Shown: positions 1 through 9,803 of the stretch, piece by piece
How the letters are laid out: each line of letters opens with the position of its first letter
How positions within the stretch are numbered: position 1 is the first letter of the stretch
Source: Rhizophagus sp. LPA8_4_AMF
Lineage: Eukaryota > Glomeromycota > Glomeromycetes > Glomerales > Glomeraceae
Reading direction: 5' to 3'
Length of the DNA stretch: 21,476 nucleotides
Assembly: GCA_021464525.1 (NCBI GenBank)
Contig: JADRCO010001201.1
Location: forward strand, 1-21,476
Made by a program: the position numbers and the translations under genes
Notes under the pieces: generated by a model
Told to the model about the DNA's origin: nothing
Databases searched by the model: none
The model's input: only the letters and a program-made list of their open reading frames with translations

Positions 1-35
<35 letters not shown>

Positions 36-75
36 AAAAAAAAAAAAAAAAATAAAAATAAAAATAAAAATAAAA
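1..75. repeat. A-rich low-complexity tract
   Basis: The window opens with an almost pure run of A, broken by single T residues that settle into a period of about six bases near the end (AAAAAT). It is a simple repeat with no coding potential. On the opposite strand it would be poly-T. Confidence 0.9.
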
Positions 76-412
76 TTTCTCCCAAGTTTTAAAAATATTT
101 TGATTAAAATGTCTTAAACATTTGCGTTTCAGATGATTAATTTTTTATTGTTCCTCAAAAAAATGTTCCTAAAAAAAAAAATTTGAAACAGAAGGATACC
201 ATTTTAGGTATGAAAAAGATATTGTCAGATCGTCCACCCATGTATTGTTTAAATATTAAACATTTATAGTATTTACGCAGTAATTAAAGAAACAATAATT
301 CTTTTTTTTAATATCAAAAAAATGAATAAATATAGGATGATTCAAGCCTGGTTTTTCTTCGCACTTAAAAGATTTTGACAGTTTAATCTTAATCTTATAA
401 CAGATAAAAAGT

Positions 413-420
413 TATATAAA
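413..420 (+). promoter_or_regulatory. Candidate TATA box of the BTB gene
   Basis: TATATAAA lies about 86 bases before the ATG at 506. It is followed by an A/C-rich leader without upstream ATGs close to the start, as expected of a fungal 5' untranslated region. The assignment rests on the motif and position only. Confidence 0.4.
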
Positions 421-505
421 GAAATTCATTTTCTTCCAAATAACAAAATAATAATAACAATCTTTCTTTGTTAACCTTGAAATAACAAACAAATAAACAA
501 TAAAA

Positions 506-988
506 ATGTCAAGAGCAAATTCTATCTCATCTCAATTTCGAAGAATTCGATACTTATCTTCCGCAGCCACATCATTAATTGATGGTATTCCCGTTACCTT
601 TATCATATCCAAATTACATCAAATAGGACCAAATTTTTTTGATGATAAGTCGTCGTCCTTTGCGGAATTGCAAGTGGATGGGATAGATAGACCTTTTTGG
701 ATTCATAAAGAATGGTTAATATTACAATCCAGATTCTTTCAACGAGTTTTTGAAAACGTCAAATCAAATGACAGTATAATTAAAATTCAAGTCCCTTCTC
801 CTGAAACTTTTGAATCCCTATTAGAAGTTTTATATGATGGTGACGCCGATAAATTATATGATACACTTACTCAAGATAATTATTTTGATGTATGGAAAAA
901 TATAGAATTTTTAGGTCTTGGTTCTGAAATTAGAGCCGTTTGTATCGCTTTTTATCAAAATAATGTCGAATTAGACACACGATCGTAA
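506..988 (+). CDS. BTB/POZ domain protein (160 aa, single exon)
   Basis: This is an intact single-exon reading frame of 160 residues. From about residue 52 to 150 it has the features of a BTB/POZ fold: a beta strand (FAELQVDG), then the conserved IHKEWLILQSRFFQRVF stretch, which corresponds to the H-x(4)-L-x(3)-S-x-x-F core, then IKIQVPSPETFESLLEVLYDG, which matches the 'F..LL.YLYTG' segment, and a final helical part (FDVWKNIEFLGL). BTB domains mediate dimerisation and often act as substrate adaptors for Cul3 ubiquitin ligases. Here no BACK, Kelch, TLD or other partner domain follows, so it is a stand-alone BTB protein and its partner is unknown. The first 45 residues are basic and Ser-rich. 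The start is chosen because it is the first ATG after the TATA-like box and has A at -3. The frame is undamaged, unlike most genes in this window. Confidence 0.85.
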   Translation: MSRANSISSQFRRIRYLSSAATSLIDGIPVTFIISKLHQIGPNFFDDKSSSFAELQVDGIDRPFWIHKEWLILQSRFFQRVFENVKSNDSIIKIQVPSPETFESLLEVLYDGDADKLYDTLTQDNYFDVWKNIEFLGLGSEIRAVCIAFYQNNVELDTRS

Positions 989-1266
989 ATCAATTTAAAA
1001 AAAAAAAATATATTTTAAATTTTTAAGAATTTAAGAAAAAAATTAATATACATATATATGAAATACATATATATGAAAAAAAAAAGAAATCATGTAAAAT
1101 AGAATTTTTCAACCCTTTTTAATTTAGCATTAAAAAAAAAAATTAATTAATTAATAATTAAGATCAAAATTTATATGTATTTTTTCACCCCTAAGCTTTT
1201 ATTTTATGAAGTCAATTGTTTGTTAAAAACTTTTTTAAGTTAAAAAAAAAATTTTTTTTTTTTTAC

Positions 1267-1301
<35 letters not shown>

Positions 1302-1337
1302 GTTTATAATATTAAAAAAAAAATCCAAAAAAAAAAT

Positions 1338-1379
<42 letters not shown>

Positions 1380-2678
1380 TTTTTAAAAAAATATTATTCG
1401 TGAATAGATTTCACGGGATATGTATAAAATAAAAATAATAAAAAAAAAAAAATACTTAAAAACTTTTCAACCATAATTTTTTTTCGTATGCAATAAATTT
1501 GTACAATAAATTTAAATTTGTACGCTTGTACGTAAAAAGTCAGGAACATTAAATCGTTAATTTCCTCGAATAATAATGATTCACATTGTCATTGTAATCC
1601 GCGAAATAATTATCCTAATTATCCTACATTCAAATATGCATGTCATTATATAAATTAAATTCCTAAATAAGCAAATCAAAGCACAGTTTTATTAATTTTC
1701 AATGCGATAAAATTTTTTACTCCGAATTTGTTAATATTTGATTTGTAAATTATTTCCCATATATCAGATATTCAATAAAAAAAATTTTAATACATAGGGA
1801 AACTAAACATTTAAAACGTAATGATCTTATTTAAAATGAATAATATATATATATATTTATTATTATTATTATTATTGAAAAAAAAAAAAAAATAATAATT
1901 TTTGTATACAACAATAATAATTTTTTTTTTTTTTTTTTCTGAAACCTCATTTTCAAAAATTTTCAGCCATTAATGTTTGATCCGTATGGCGTATTTTTAT
2001 TTCATATGAAAAAAATTACATTTTATATATATTTATTTATATGTATGTTTTTATATAATTCAACTTTATTCATTTTACATTTGATATTCATAAGATATTA
2101 TAAGATAATGAAAGTAATTTTAGTAATTTCGAGAATTTTTTTTTTAAACGACCTAAAGACAATTTTCTATAATCCCCGGCCGTTACATAGGAAACATAAT
2201 ACAACATAATAATACCATTAAAAAAAAAAAATTTCATTCTCCTAACCCTTAAACGTTAAGACAAGATTATAAATAACCTAATCGTAAACGATCATGTTAC
2301 ACGTTAATTTTTTGGTTCAACTTAGCCTAATCTATATATGGTTATGAAGGGAAAATGTTCCTAAAAGTAATTTAACTTGCTGTAAATCCAGCTTAAATGT
2401 TTGCATATATGTATGTGTATTGTACATCATTTTTTTTCTCAATTTCTCTTAATGATCATTTTTAAAGCTTTAAACAAATCAAAAAGAAGTTTCTTGATCG
2501 ATTTTTATTTATTTACAAAATAAACATTTGTCTAAATTATTTCAAAATTTTGATGGATTCTAACTCGTTCGTTCGCAATTTACTTGGAATTCTCTCGATA
2601 AAATTGAATACTTTTCAATAAAACTCAATATTAACCGTACGATATCAATCTCAAAAATAAATCTCTCACATCTTCTAA
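989..2678. other. AT-rich intergenic DNA without a recognisable gene
   Basis: No convincing coding region is seen on either strand. The stretch holds many homopolymer runs, notably 1245-1400 with long A and T tracts, a TTTA tetranucleotide run near 1270, ATT/TTA trinucleotide runs near 1855-1875, and a short direct repeat ATACATATATATGAA twice near 1050-1075. The only long open frame (1973-2209) is low-complexity F/I/Y and is not credible. Confidence 0.7.
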
Positions 2679-3112
2679 TGTCTTTATTCTTTTTTAAAGG
2701 CAAAACAACCTGCTGCATTACATGTTATATTAAGATGTCATCGTATCACAAAGGAACTTGACAGATGCAAGAAACTTGCAACAACTGAGGATAAAAGGCT
2801 ATTCCGAATTAATATCAGAAGTTACAAAATAACGAAATCAAAAGTTAAACAGAAGAAGTCAACAATGGAAACATTCAACAATCGAAATCAACAGCAAATC
2901 CATATAATCAAATTCAAGATGTCAGAAGAAAATCGCTAACATATATGGATCCTCGACTTCTAAATAATGCAGAAACAAGAATAACGTATCTTATGGACTC
3001 CCCAATGATTCCAATAAAGGACAATATAATTATTAACAATACTTACAGTATCATATGGTTGACCCCCGTTAGGATTCTGCTTCGTTCTCGGTGTCGCACA
3101 ATAATTGAATAA
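2679..3112 (+). pseudogene. Decayed coding stretch, coiled-coil-like, family not recognised
   Basis: An ATG-less frame is open from 2679 to 2939 and begins after an intron-acceptor-like TTTTTTAAAG. It reads KAKQPAALHVILRCHRITKE and continues with a charged helix (LDRCKKLATTEDK). Beyond about 2800 the protein-like signal jumps frame: KGYSELISEVTK in frame 1 (the frame whose codons start at positions 1, 4, 7), then an Asn/Gln-rich linker and RRKSLTYMDPRLLNNAETR in frame 2, which stays open to a stop at 3110-3112. At least two frame changes are needed to join these pieces. I do not recognise the family; the helical, charged part resembles a coiled coil. It could also be several short exons, but no good donor/acceptor pairs sit at the junctions. 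The reading as a relic is inference. Confidence 0.35.
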
Positions 3113-4035
3113 TAATAAAAATATAATTAATGATACATTGTTCTTATAACAACCGTTCCATCTTCGAACAGTGTTTTCAACCAATAAAATATTTGAATGT
3201 GTTTAAAACCATCCTTAAGAGCTCCTTATAATTGGCGCATGAAAAAAAATATGCTTTTTATATACACGATACTATTTTATATTGAGAGTATAAATTTTTA
3301 AATCCCTTTTTATCTGTTATTATTTAATTTGTTTTAGGACGCTTTTTTTATCATTTTTCAATATTCTTTTTTTGCCTTTTTTTTTCCTTTTAAAAATAAT
3401 AAATTAAAAAAATTCATAATTCTTTACGAAATTTCATTGGATACTTTTAACTCTTTTTTATTATTGATTTTTGAATTGTTGGTAACTTGGTATTAAATAC
3501 AATTTGCACGACATCATACAACATATATATTATATTATGCCATGCATGTTTGATCTATTTTCGGATTTTTGAAATGTAAATCATTTTTTAACGTGATATT
3601 TAAGTTTCAGCAAATCATCGATCTCTAACAAAGGGTTGTTTTCAATGTTTCATCGAAAAATCATTTTGATACATTATTATAAAAAATAAAAAAGGTAAAT
3701 GTATAAAAATATATCTAAAGATTAACAAATTTTTTTGCCCTTGATAACTTGATTATCATATTGAATGAATCGAAGATTTTTCTTTAAACGTATAATAATA
3801 AATGAAAATTGATTTTCAAGGTTTCGTATTTGTATAATATAAATATTCATGTTGTACGAAAGAAAAATATTGTGTAATTTTTCGTAACATAATAATGAAG
3901 GAAAAATTAAGAATGTTGTAGAAAAACCATTTGTTTCTTATAGACTGAGCAAATAAGTAGTTAAGTATGCAGACAACGATTTGAAGTCAATAATATATGA
4001 TCTTTTCTTAGTGAATAATAGCTATTGGTAAGGGG
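3113..4035. other. AT-rich intergenic DNA, nothing supported
   Basis: I see no gene, RNA or clear repeat. The minus-strand frame across 2960-3184 lies opposite the decayed stretch and has no recognisable features. Confidence 0.6.
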
Positions 4036-4083
4036 GGTTGAAATATCACTGAACTGCGAAACAGTTCGGATGATATTTTAACC
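4036..4083. repeat. Long near-perfect hairpin (about 21-bp stem, 5-base loop)
   Basis: The left arm 4036-4056 (GGTTGAAATATCACTGAACTG) pairs with the right arm 4062-4083 across a CGAAA loop at 4057-4061. The inner six pairs (GAACTG/CAGTTC) and the outer GGTT/AACC with AAATATCA/TGATATTT are nearly perfect, with one single-base bulge and a few mismatches. No gene lies nearby. It may be a small fold-back transposon remnant or the template of a hairpin RNA; the sequence alone does not decide. Confidence 0.6.
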
Positions 4084-5227
4084 ATCATACTGACATACTC
4101 AATAACTGTGTTATTATGCAGACGTCCAAGATCATGTTCCAAATAGAAAAATACAGAAAACAATAGGTATTTTACCTTTAAGGGTTAATATATGTCCAAG
4201 ATATTTACAGTATGCAATAATAATTTATCTAAAAAATATCAGTATGTTAAAAACGACATGATCCTATTTGGTTGCATAATAAATTAATATTAACTGCACG
4301 TTCGGAAGTTTCAAACATACGTCATAATATGTATATCTTCGAAAATTTTACAACTGTTATGCCCGCAGAAATAATTTTTAGCTAGAAATAATTGTAAATG
4401 CCTTTTTAATATCGTGCTAATACATTCAATATATTACTATAAATAACATAATTATTTTTGACGAATTTTTATCAATAAATCATATGGAATTATTACATGG
4501 TTCGATATCATAAATTCGGTTTTGCTAAATCAATCAAACATTATAATTTGGATACAATAAATTTTATCATCAATAAACAAAAAGAAGTCAATGAGACACT
4601 CTCAAATCTCTATCACACATCATATTTCTGTTTTTGTAAAAAGATCCATGAATCTGAGAATTTCTATAATTTGAGGTATAAAATGTAGTAAATGGAACAA
4701 AGGTATTATTATATTGAGAGGATTTGTTGGTTTATAAATCATATTTACCTTCCCAGAAACTGCTCTTTTGTATTAAGCAGAATTGGTTTTAATAACTGTG
4801 ATAACCAATGATAAATTTGTGTATCATACATCGCGTCATCCATAAAATATGTAATTAACTACTTATTATTAAAAAAATAAATCAATTGAAAACTAAATTA
4901 TATGGAACTTGATAAAACTTGATGTATACTTGCAGCCCAAATAAATGGGATGAGTCAATTGAGTCATCCAAAATCCCATTCCCATTCCAATCCCAAATCC
5001 CATTTAAATATTTTTTTATGTGAAAAAAAAGACCAGAATTATCGTTAATTTTGGCTGGAATTATAATTGGAATATAATTATTGTACTGTATGATATAAAT
5101 TTTGGCCAAAATTAAAAATTATTTTCTAAATTCTGGCCTATTTTTTAAATACTGAAAAAGGACGTAAAGACAGATAATCAAATTGGTTCAACTTTACTAG
5201 TTTTACCATGACTTTCACGCTTTGGCT
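4084..5227. other. Intergenic DNA with small palindromes, no gene
   Basis: No coding region is supported. Small features include two TGAGTCA heptamers (4951-4966), a run of CCCATTCC-like words at 4974-5002, and a perfect 16-base palindrome AATTTTGGCCAAAATT at 5098-5113. The 63-residue frame at 4497-4688 has no recognisable content. Confidence 0.55.
4951..4966 (+). promoter_or_regulatory. Two TGAGTCA (Gcn4/AP-1-type) heptamers in tandem
   Basis: TGAGTCA occurs at 4951-4957 and again at 4960-4966, nine bases apart. This is the consensus for fungal bZIP factors of the Gcn4/AP-1 class. No credible gene starts nearby, so a regulatory role is doubtful and the pair may be chance. Confidence 0.2.
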
Positions 5228-5382
5228 AATTCAAATCCTTGTCGGACGATTTCCCGAAGGACGTTTTCCCGAATTTTTGGCCTGAGTTATGCAGAGTTAT
5301 GCATGAACATGTGATCAGTCGAGCGGCGTTAAAGTTTTCGGGAAAACGTCCTTCGGGAAATCGTACTGTAACCAATTCAAAT
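5228..5382. mobile_element. MITE-like inverted-repeat element, possibly Mutator-type
   Basis: Two perfect 28-base inverted arms lie at 5246-5273 and 5337-5364 (left arm begins ACGATTTCCCGAAGGACG). They are separated by 63 bases that hold the direct repeat GAGTTATGCA twice. The arms themselves contain TTCCCGAA twice. Outside them the 9-mer AATTCAAAT occurs on both sides, at 5228-5236 and 5374-5382, giving a 137-bp body flanked by a perfect 9-bp direct repeat. Nine-base target duplications are typical of Mutator-like elements; that assignment is inference. The ten outermost bases of the two ends have diverged from one another. The element carries no gene and would depend on a transposase elsewhere. 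The arms are far richer in GC than the surroundings. Confidence 0.65.
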
Positions 5383-6065
5383 AGAAATTAAAATCATACC
5401 GACCTATTAAGGAAATCTATCTCCAAAAAAATCGTGAAAACCGAACTTTTCCTAAATGGTCATCTAGAAAAGGGTTGAATTCAAGAATTAATTAGGCAAG
5501 TTTACTTATAATTTTTGTGTAACGCACATTTTTAAGTAAATATTTTGAAATGTTTTCCGATAATTAGTCCTTTTCATTCAAATAAAATAAAATTGTAATA
5601 ATGTATAGATAAAATTATAGATTTTTTTAACATTTAAATGTCCAAATTAGAAAATATCGCTAATTGACACATAGGAAATGAAAGAATATAAGAAAACACT
5701 AGATCCATCCAATCTGGTCAAAATTTTCTAAAAGCAATTGTGTTATCTTTATGATGTACTGGAATTACAGGATCAACGCACATTCAATGATTATTACCGG
5801 CAACGGAGTTAAAAACTTATACATCGATGTAACCTATGTGCACGTGTTTCTTCGGGGCCGGAATTACATGATGTCAGCTGGCACTAGCTATCGTTAAAAG
5901 CAATGAGTTTACGGGTTCACAAAAAAATAATAAAAATATCCTAAAATTTTGTCTTTTATGTATAATGTCAATTAAAGGTTCGAATGGTGATATTAAATTT
6001 TTAATATATTTTATTGCTAAAGAATGTATCACACGTTATCTGTTATGAATATTTGGGTACAATAA
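5383..6065. other. Intergenic DNA, no gene recognised
   Basis: No open frame of note. The stretch 5755-5905 is less AT-rich than its flanks, but stops occur in all frames and I cannot assign it. Confidence 0.5.
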
Positions 6066-6148
6066 ATAGGAAAAGGTTCTTTCGGAAATGTCGTACGTGT
6101 TAATTGGAAACCAATGATCATTTTTTCGCTTTAAAGTCTTTTATTTAA
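6066..6148 (+). pseudogene. Protein kinase glycine-loop fragment
   Basis: One frame from 6066 reads IGKGSFGNVVRVNWK, a match to the glycine-rich ATP loop (G-x-G-x-F-G-x-V) of a eukaryotic protein kinase. The next frame, from 6113, reads NDHFFALKSFI and stops at 6146. ALK would hold the beta-3 lysine (the 'VAIK' position). The two parts are separated by one frame change near 6110 and nothing of the rest of the kinase (HRD, DFG) follows. It is therefore a broken fragment of about 27 residues, closely similar to the relic at 18146-18488 in DNA and protein. The family is clear; origin by duplication or transposition is inference. Confidence 0.7.
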
Positions 6149-6216
6149 AACTAAAGCGTAGTTAAATAAAAAGTGACATCAAGAGGTATAGCCTATCTAT
6201 TGTATAATTACATATT

Positions 6217-6348
6217 TATTGTATAACCATTAGGATTTAATGCGGTATATCAATATCAATATAATGTCGATCAGCATAAAAATATCAGGTCAATTATACA
6301 GAATATTGATCTCTTAAATTCCGCATAATCCTAATTGATTATACAATA
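6217..6348. mobile_element. MITE-like element with TA-flanked inverted repeats
   Basis: The left arm at 6217-6245 (TATTGTATAACCATTAGGAT...) and the right arm at 6321-6348 form an imperfect inverted repeat of about 28 bases with small indels. Both outer ends carry TA, which is the target duplication of Tc1/mariner elements, leaving a body of about 128 bp without a gene. A further partial copy of the end sequence (TATTGTATAATTACAT) lies just outside at 6198-6213, hinting at nested or tandem insertion. The superfamily assignment is inference, since TA flanks are common by chance in AT-rich DNA. Confidence 0.45.
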
Positions 6349-7879
6349 AAATAAATTATTAATAAGCTTAGTATTGAAGAGTGGCAAGTTTGATTTTAGC
6401 ATAATTATCATATCGAATTACAAAACTTACCGTTATCACTTTCAAAATTACCTAATTCATCGTCAATATAACTATTACTATTAGTATTTTAATAGATTCA
6501 CTAAAATTGTTTACCATTATGATAGTGTCCTAAGAGAATGTTTTTGCTCATATCCGAGAGAGTAAGGATATTTTCAGTATTTTTAGGGTATTTATAATAT
6601 GATTTGATTTTTCTACACAAAGAACTTTTGTAATCTTACTACTTATTCTTAGTATTTGAAAAATTATTAATAACGATAAAGCATCACATGATTAGGTACA
6701 CTTGACGCCGCATGATACATATGTATATTTTATATAAACAGGTATTATCCTTATCCCAAAAACAAAAAAAAGAAATATTGGATAAGGGTCAAGTTATTTA
6801 ATTCATAGCGAAGAAATGGATTTGCTAAATTTGATGATGATATAGTACGTCATTAAACTTACCAGAAAAAAATATGAAGAGACTTTGACAATGATCTGGG
6901 ACCATCATTTTGTGAAGTGCATAGGCAGGCATAGATTATAAGAGAACTGGTGGTCATATGTTTGTCAGAAGTATTATACATCATAGATGTCAGAAAGATG
7001 TTATGATGGGATTATAAAATTCTCACCTTCAATTACTAATCATTTGAAGTGAACAAATGTTGTAAAAAAAAAATATTGTAATATTGTCTTGAATAAAACT
7101 TGGAAAAAAAAAATCTGAAAAAAAATCACTTCTTCAAAATGGGTTGGCCCAAACCAAGTTCATCTATAAAACTCGGATTTTAAAACATGCTTTGAAACTG
7201 AATATATCATGACTAATAAAATAGACTCTTGCTTGTTATGATGATATCTATAGAGGTTGAAATTATATGTGTAAAGTTTGATGAGTCATTTGTACAAATA
7301 AATGGTTCGATTGACAATATCTGTGTTTTTTTTAATTATTGTATAATTATTCCATATGGAGTAATAAATAATTAATAAAAGTTTGGATTTGCATGTTTAA
7401 AATTTGTCTTTTCTCACATGTAATTCTTATTGTCTACCTTTATTGATTTTTTAAGTGAGTTACAAGAGTGACGTATTACTATAATATTACTACGTATTTA
7501 TTTATCAAGCAAAAAATCATATGAAAAAAATATATAAAATACAGGTTGTCAGCTTACGATGCTATTTATTCAGTGTATTCTCTTTTTACAAGGTAGTCCG
7601 CTAATAATACCAGTTCGCAGACTCGTCACGTGACTTTGATAGAAATTTTGTTCTGACTGCGGAAATAATTATCCGTAAAATTAAAATATGGATTGCTGAA
7701 GCTCAACTTTCGAAATTTACTAGTTATCGTAAACAAAAAAGAAACTAAGTTGATAGTACAATACTTACAATTAGTAATTTATCTTCAAAAAAATTTTGGT
7801 ATAGCCTAATACATAAATCATTACATTTCCCACGAAAAATTGCGTAGCAGTTATTCACTTTTTTTTTTAATAAATACTC
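6349..7879. other. Intergenic DNA, no gene recognised
   Basis: Stops are frequent in all frames. A short open piece near 6860-6945 (RKKYEETLTMIWDHHF) is isolated and not recognised. There is no clear repeat or RNA gene. Confidence 0.5.
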
Positions 7880-7897
7880 ATGATGAATATTCATCAT
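7880..7897. repeat. Perfect 18-base palindrome upstream of the CRN header
   Basis: ATGATGAATATTCATCAT is its own reverse complement. The words AAATACTCAT flank and overlap it twice (from about 7872 and 7899). It lies about 200 bases before the CRN start at 8099 and could be a dimeric factor site or chance structure in AT-rich DNA. Confidence 0.35.
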
Positions 7898-8098
7898 AAA
7901 TACTCATCATATTAATCCATTTCTTTTGCATAAATTTTTTACTTTTTTATATTATTTTTTCGAAGGACCTATATCGTAATTATAAACATGATGAATTCAG
8001 AAAAGTTTTTACAAGTTATATATATAGCCTCAAACTTTTTCAAGTTTCTCAAAACTTCTTTCTCGAAAAATACTTTTTTGAAAATACTTTACAGAATT

Positions 8099-8526
8099 AT
8101 GCCCGAATTGAAAGTGTCGTTAAATTGTTTACTCTTAGGAGACACTTGCGATAAAATTTTTATGGTTGATGTTTTTAACGACAACGTTATTACTGAGGGT
8201 CAATATAAGTTAATGTCAATTATAACAAACTCAAAATTAGTGAACTCAAGTTTCTTATTTGGAATAAGAAAAGTAAAACGTTAAACATTGATTATGGTGA
8301 TCTGACCCTTTGGAAGGTTAACATTACTGAAGAAGAAGAAAAAAAGCTTGAAGGTGTTGAGGAAAGTAATATTGAAACAAAACTTAACGCCAAGAAGTTG
8401 ATACCTAGTCACATGTTTAATGAAAAATTTAAGGATATTTATCAAGAGAACATTCACATAATCGTACAAGTGCCCGCCACCACTGGTAAGTGTCTCTCAA
8501 TGGTTTACTCTCGATCAAGAAAATGA
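8099..8526 (+). pseudogene. Crinkler (CRN)-type N-terminal header domain, truncated
   Basis: The frame from the ATG at 8099 reads MPELKVSLNCLLLGDTCDKI, the ubiquitin-like start of fungal and oomycete Crinkler proteins. From about 8241 the family signal continues in the next frame: ELKFLIWNKK, then DLTLWKVNI at 8299-8325, the conserved 'LTLWKV' block, and an acidic stretch (EEEEKKLEG). It ends in IHIIVQVP at 8452-8475, the counterpart of the HVLVxxP motif that closes the CRN header. The frame change lies between 8199 and 8241, where GTCAATATAA and GTCAATTATAA form a short duplication; an intron there would be only about 32 bases. A strong donor GTAAGTG follows at 8486, yet no effector exon follows before the convergent gene at 8578. 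Without splicing the frame ends at 8526. The frame is open upstream to 7988 but the family normally starts near 8099. CRN headers act in protein delivery or localisation; the effector part is missing here. Confidence 0.7.
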
Positions 8527-8577
8527 TTATATCTCATTTCTCTGTCATGATTTTTTTTTTTCAAACTAAAAGCTTCT

Positions 8578-9246
8578 TCAAGAGTGAGCCTGTGTTTTAA
8601 ATCTAGTATTTATAACAGCTGGCTTAGATAAAATAATGTTGAGACGGCCAGATTCTTGTGCGGACTTTATATGTTGTGAACTCAATTGATAGTAATCATC
8701 TCCCAGGATAATACATTCAATAAATGGTTTAAGCGCCGTTCTAATATTTATAAACTTAATAATTTCTTCGGGTGATCCCATGCGTTGAGTTTCGAAGTGA
8801 AATTCTTTATTGTCAGTTGTTACCACGATTTCCATAGTTTTTTCGTCCTCTTTACATTTTTCAAAAATAAGAAAAAAATATTTGAGTAAAAGTCAAACAA
8901 CATACTCTGTCATGACACATCAAAAGTACGAAATGGAAACAAGACATACCTAGAAGTGTTACTATCATTGGATTATATGGGTTGATACCAAATTCTTCAA
9001 TCAAATTCTTAAAGCTATTTTTTAAATGTTCTCGAAAATAAGCATCGTCCAGAGAAATAAATGCAGAATCAGGCTCAGTTCCTCGTTTTACTCGTAGAAT
9101 GAGAGAATCAGCAGGTTCAGGAAGTCTTATTTTTGCTTGATTGTTTCACAGAGGTAAATAACACCAGGACCTGAGATCTGACTTAGTGGGGTTGCGTGGT
9201 GATCTTTGAATTTATACCAGATAATATGTTTCTTTAGTACAATCAT
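8578..9246 (-). pseudogene. Two-exon gene of unknown family, one frame break
   Basis: Exon 1 runs from an ATG at 9246 down to 8950, exon 2 from 8849 to the stop at 8578-8580. The 100-bp intron (8949-8850) has GTATGT and AG ends and a codon split G|AG, which restores a continuous frame (TLL-E-DEKTMEIVV). Exon 1 starts MIVLKKHIIWYKFKDHHATP and includes GPGVIYLCET, then hits a stop near 9139. The next frame continues smoothly as IRLPEPADSLILRVKRGTEP and FISLDDAYFREHLKNSF. A single-base deletion near 9150-9155 explains this. Exon 2 carries KPFIECIILGDDYYQL and ends ...QAHS. I do not recognise the domain; the protein would be about 190 residues, soluble, with alternating strands and helices. It converges tail-to-tail with the CRN header 50-90 bases away. 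Function unknown; the gene model is well supported by splice phase. Confidence 0.6.
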
Positions 9247-9803
9247 TTTGGTTGAAAAAAAATATTTTTTTTTTTTTTGGAGTATTTTCTGCTTATTTAT
9301 ATAAGTTATAGATAAAGCGGGTCAGATTATCTTAGTTGTACATCACGCAGTAAAAAGATCCGATTACAAATGATGATGTCTATATTGAAATACATCGTAG
9401 TGAGAAATTTATACTTAAATTTGTTCGCGTCACAAAAATTTTGATGTTTTTATTTTTAAAATTTAAAATTTATATTATCATTATTAACGTGTACCCCGGG
9501 TATAGATTAGCCAGAACCCGGAAACTTACTCCCATTTACTAAGATCAAGATTTAAATTTTATTAAAACAAATGAAATTTAATCAATTCAAAAATTTTTGT
9601 GTAATGGGTAAACTACTTTGTAATTTTTTTAGTGAGCTTACTATGGAAAAAATGAGGTTATCCTATTGATTCAATTAAAATGAAACAAATTTTATTCTAT
9701 TTCTACAACAAATTCCAAGCACTTTTTATTATGTTTTCAATATATAATTTATTATTAAAAAAAATTTTTTTAAAGTCAAAAATATAAGCCCTGTTCAATT
9801 CTT

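Noticed and set aside
1973-2209. 78-residue plus-strand frame
   Set aside because: F/I/Y/L-rich translation of AT-rich DNA with no motif, start context or homology that I can recognise.
2960-3184. 74-residue minus-strand frame
   Set aside because: Antisense to the decayed plus-strand stretch, with no recognisable content.
4497-4688. 63-residue plus-strand frame
   Set aside because: No domain, no promoter and length close to chance expectation.
4882-5109. 75-residue minus-strand frame rich in I/Y/N
   Set aside because: It arises from the CCCATT-rich and palindromic DNA there; no protein features.
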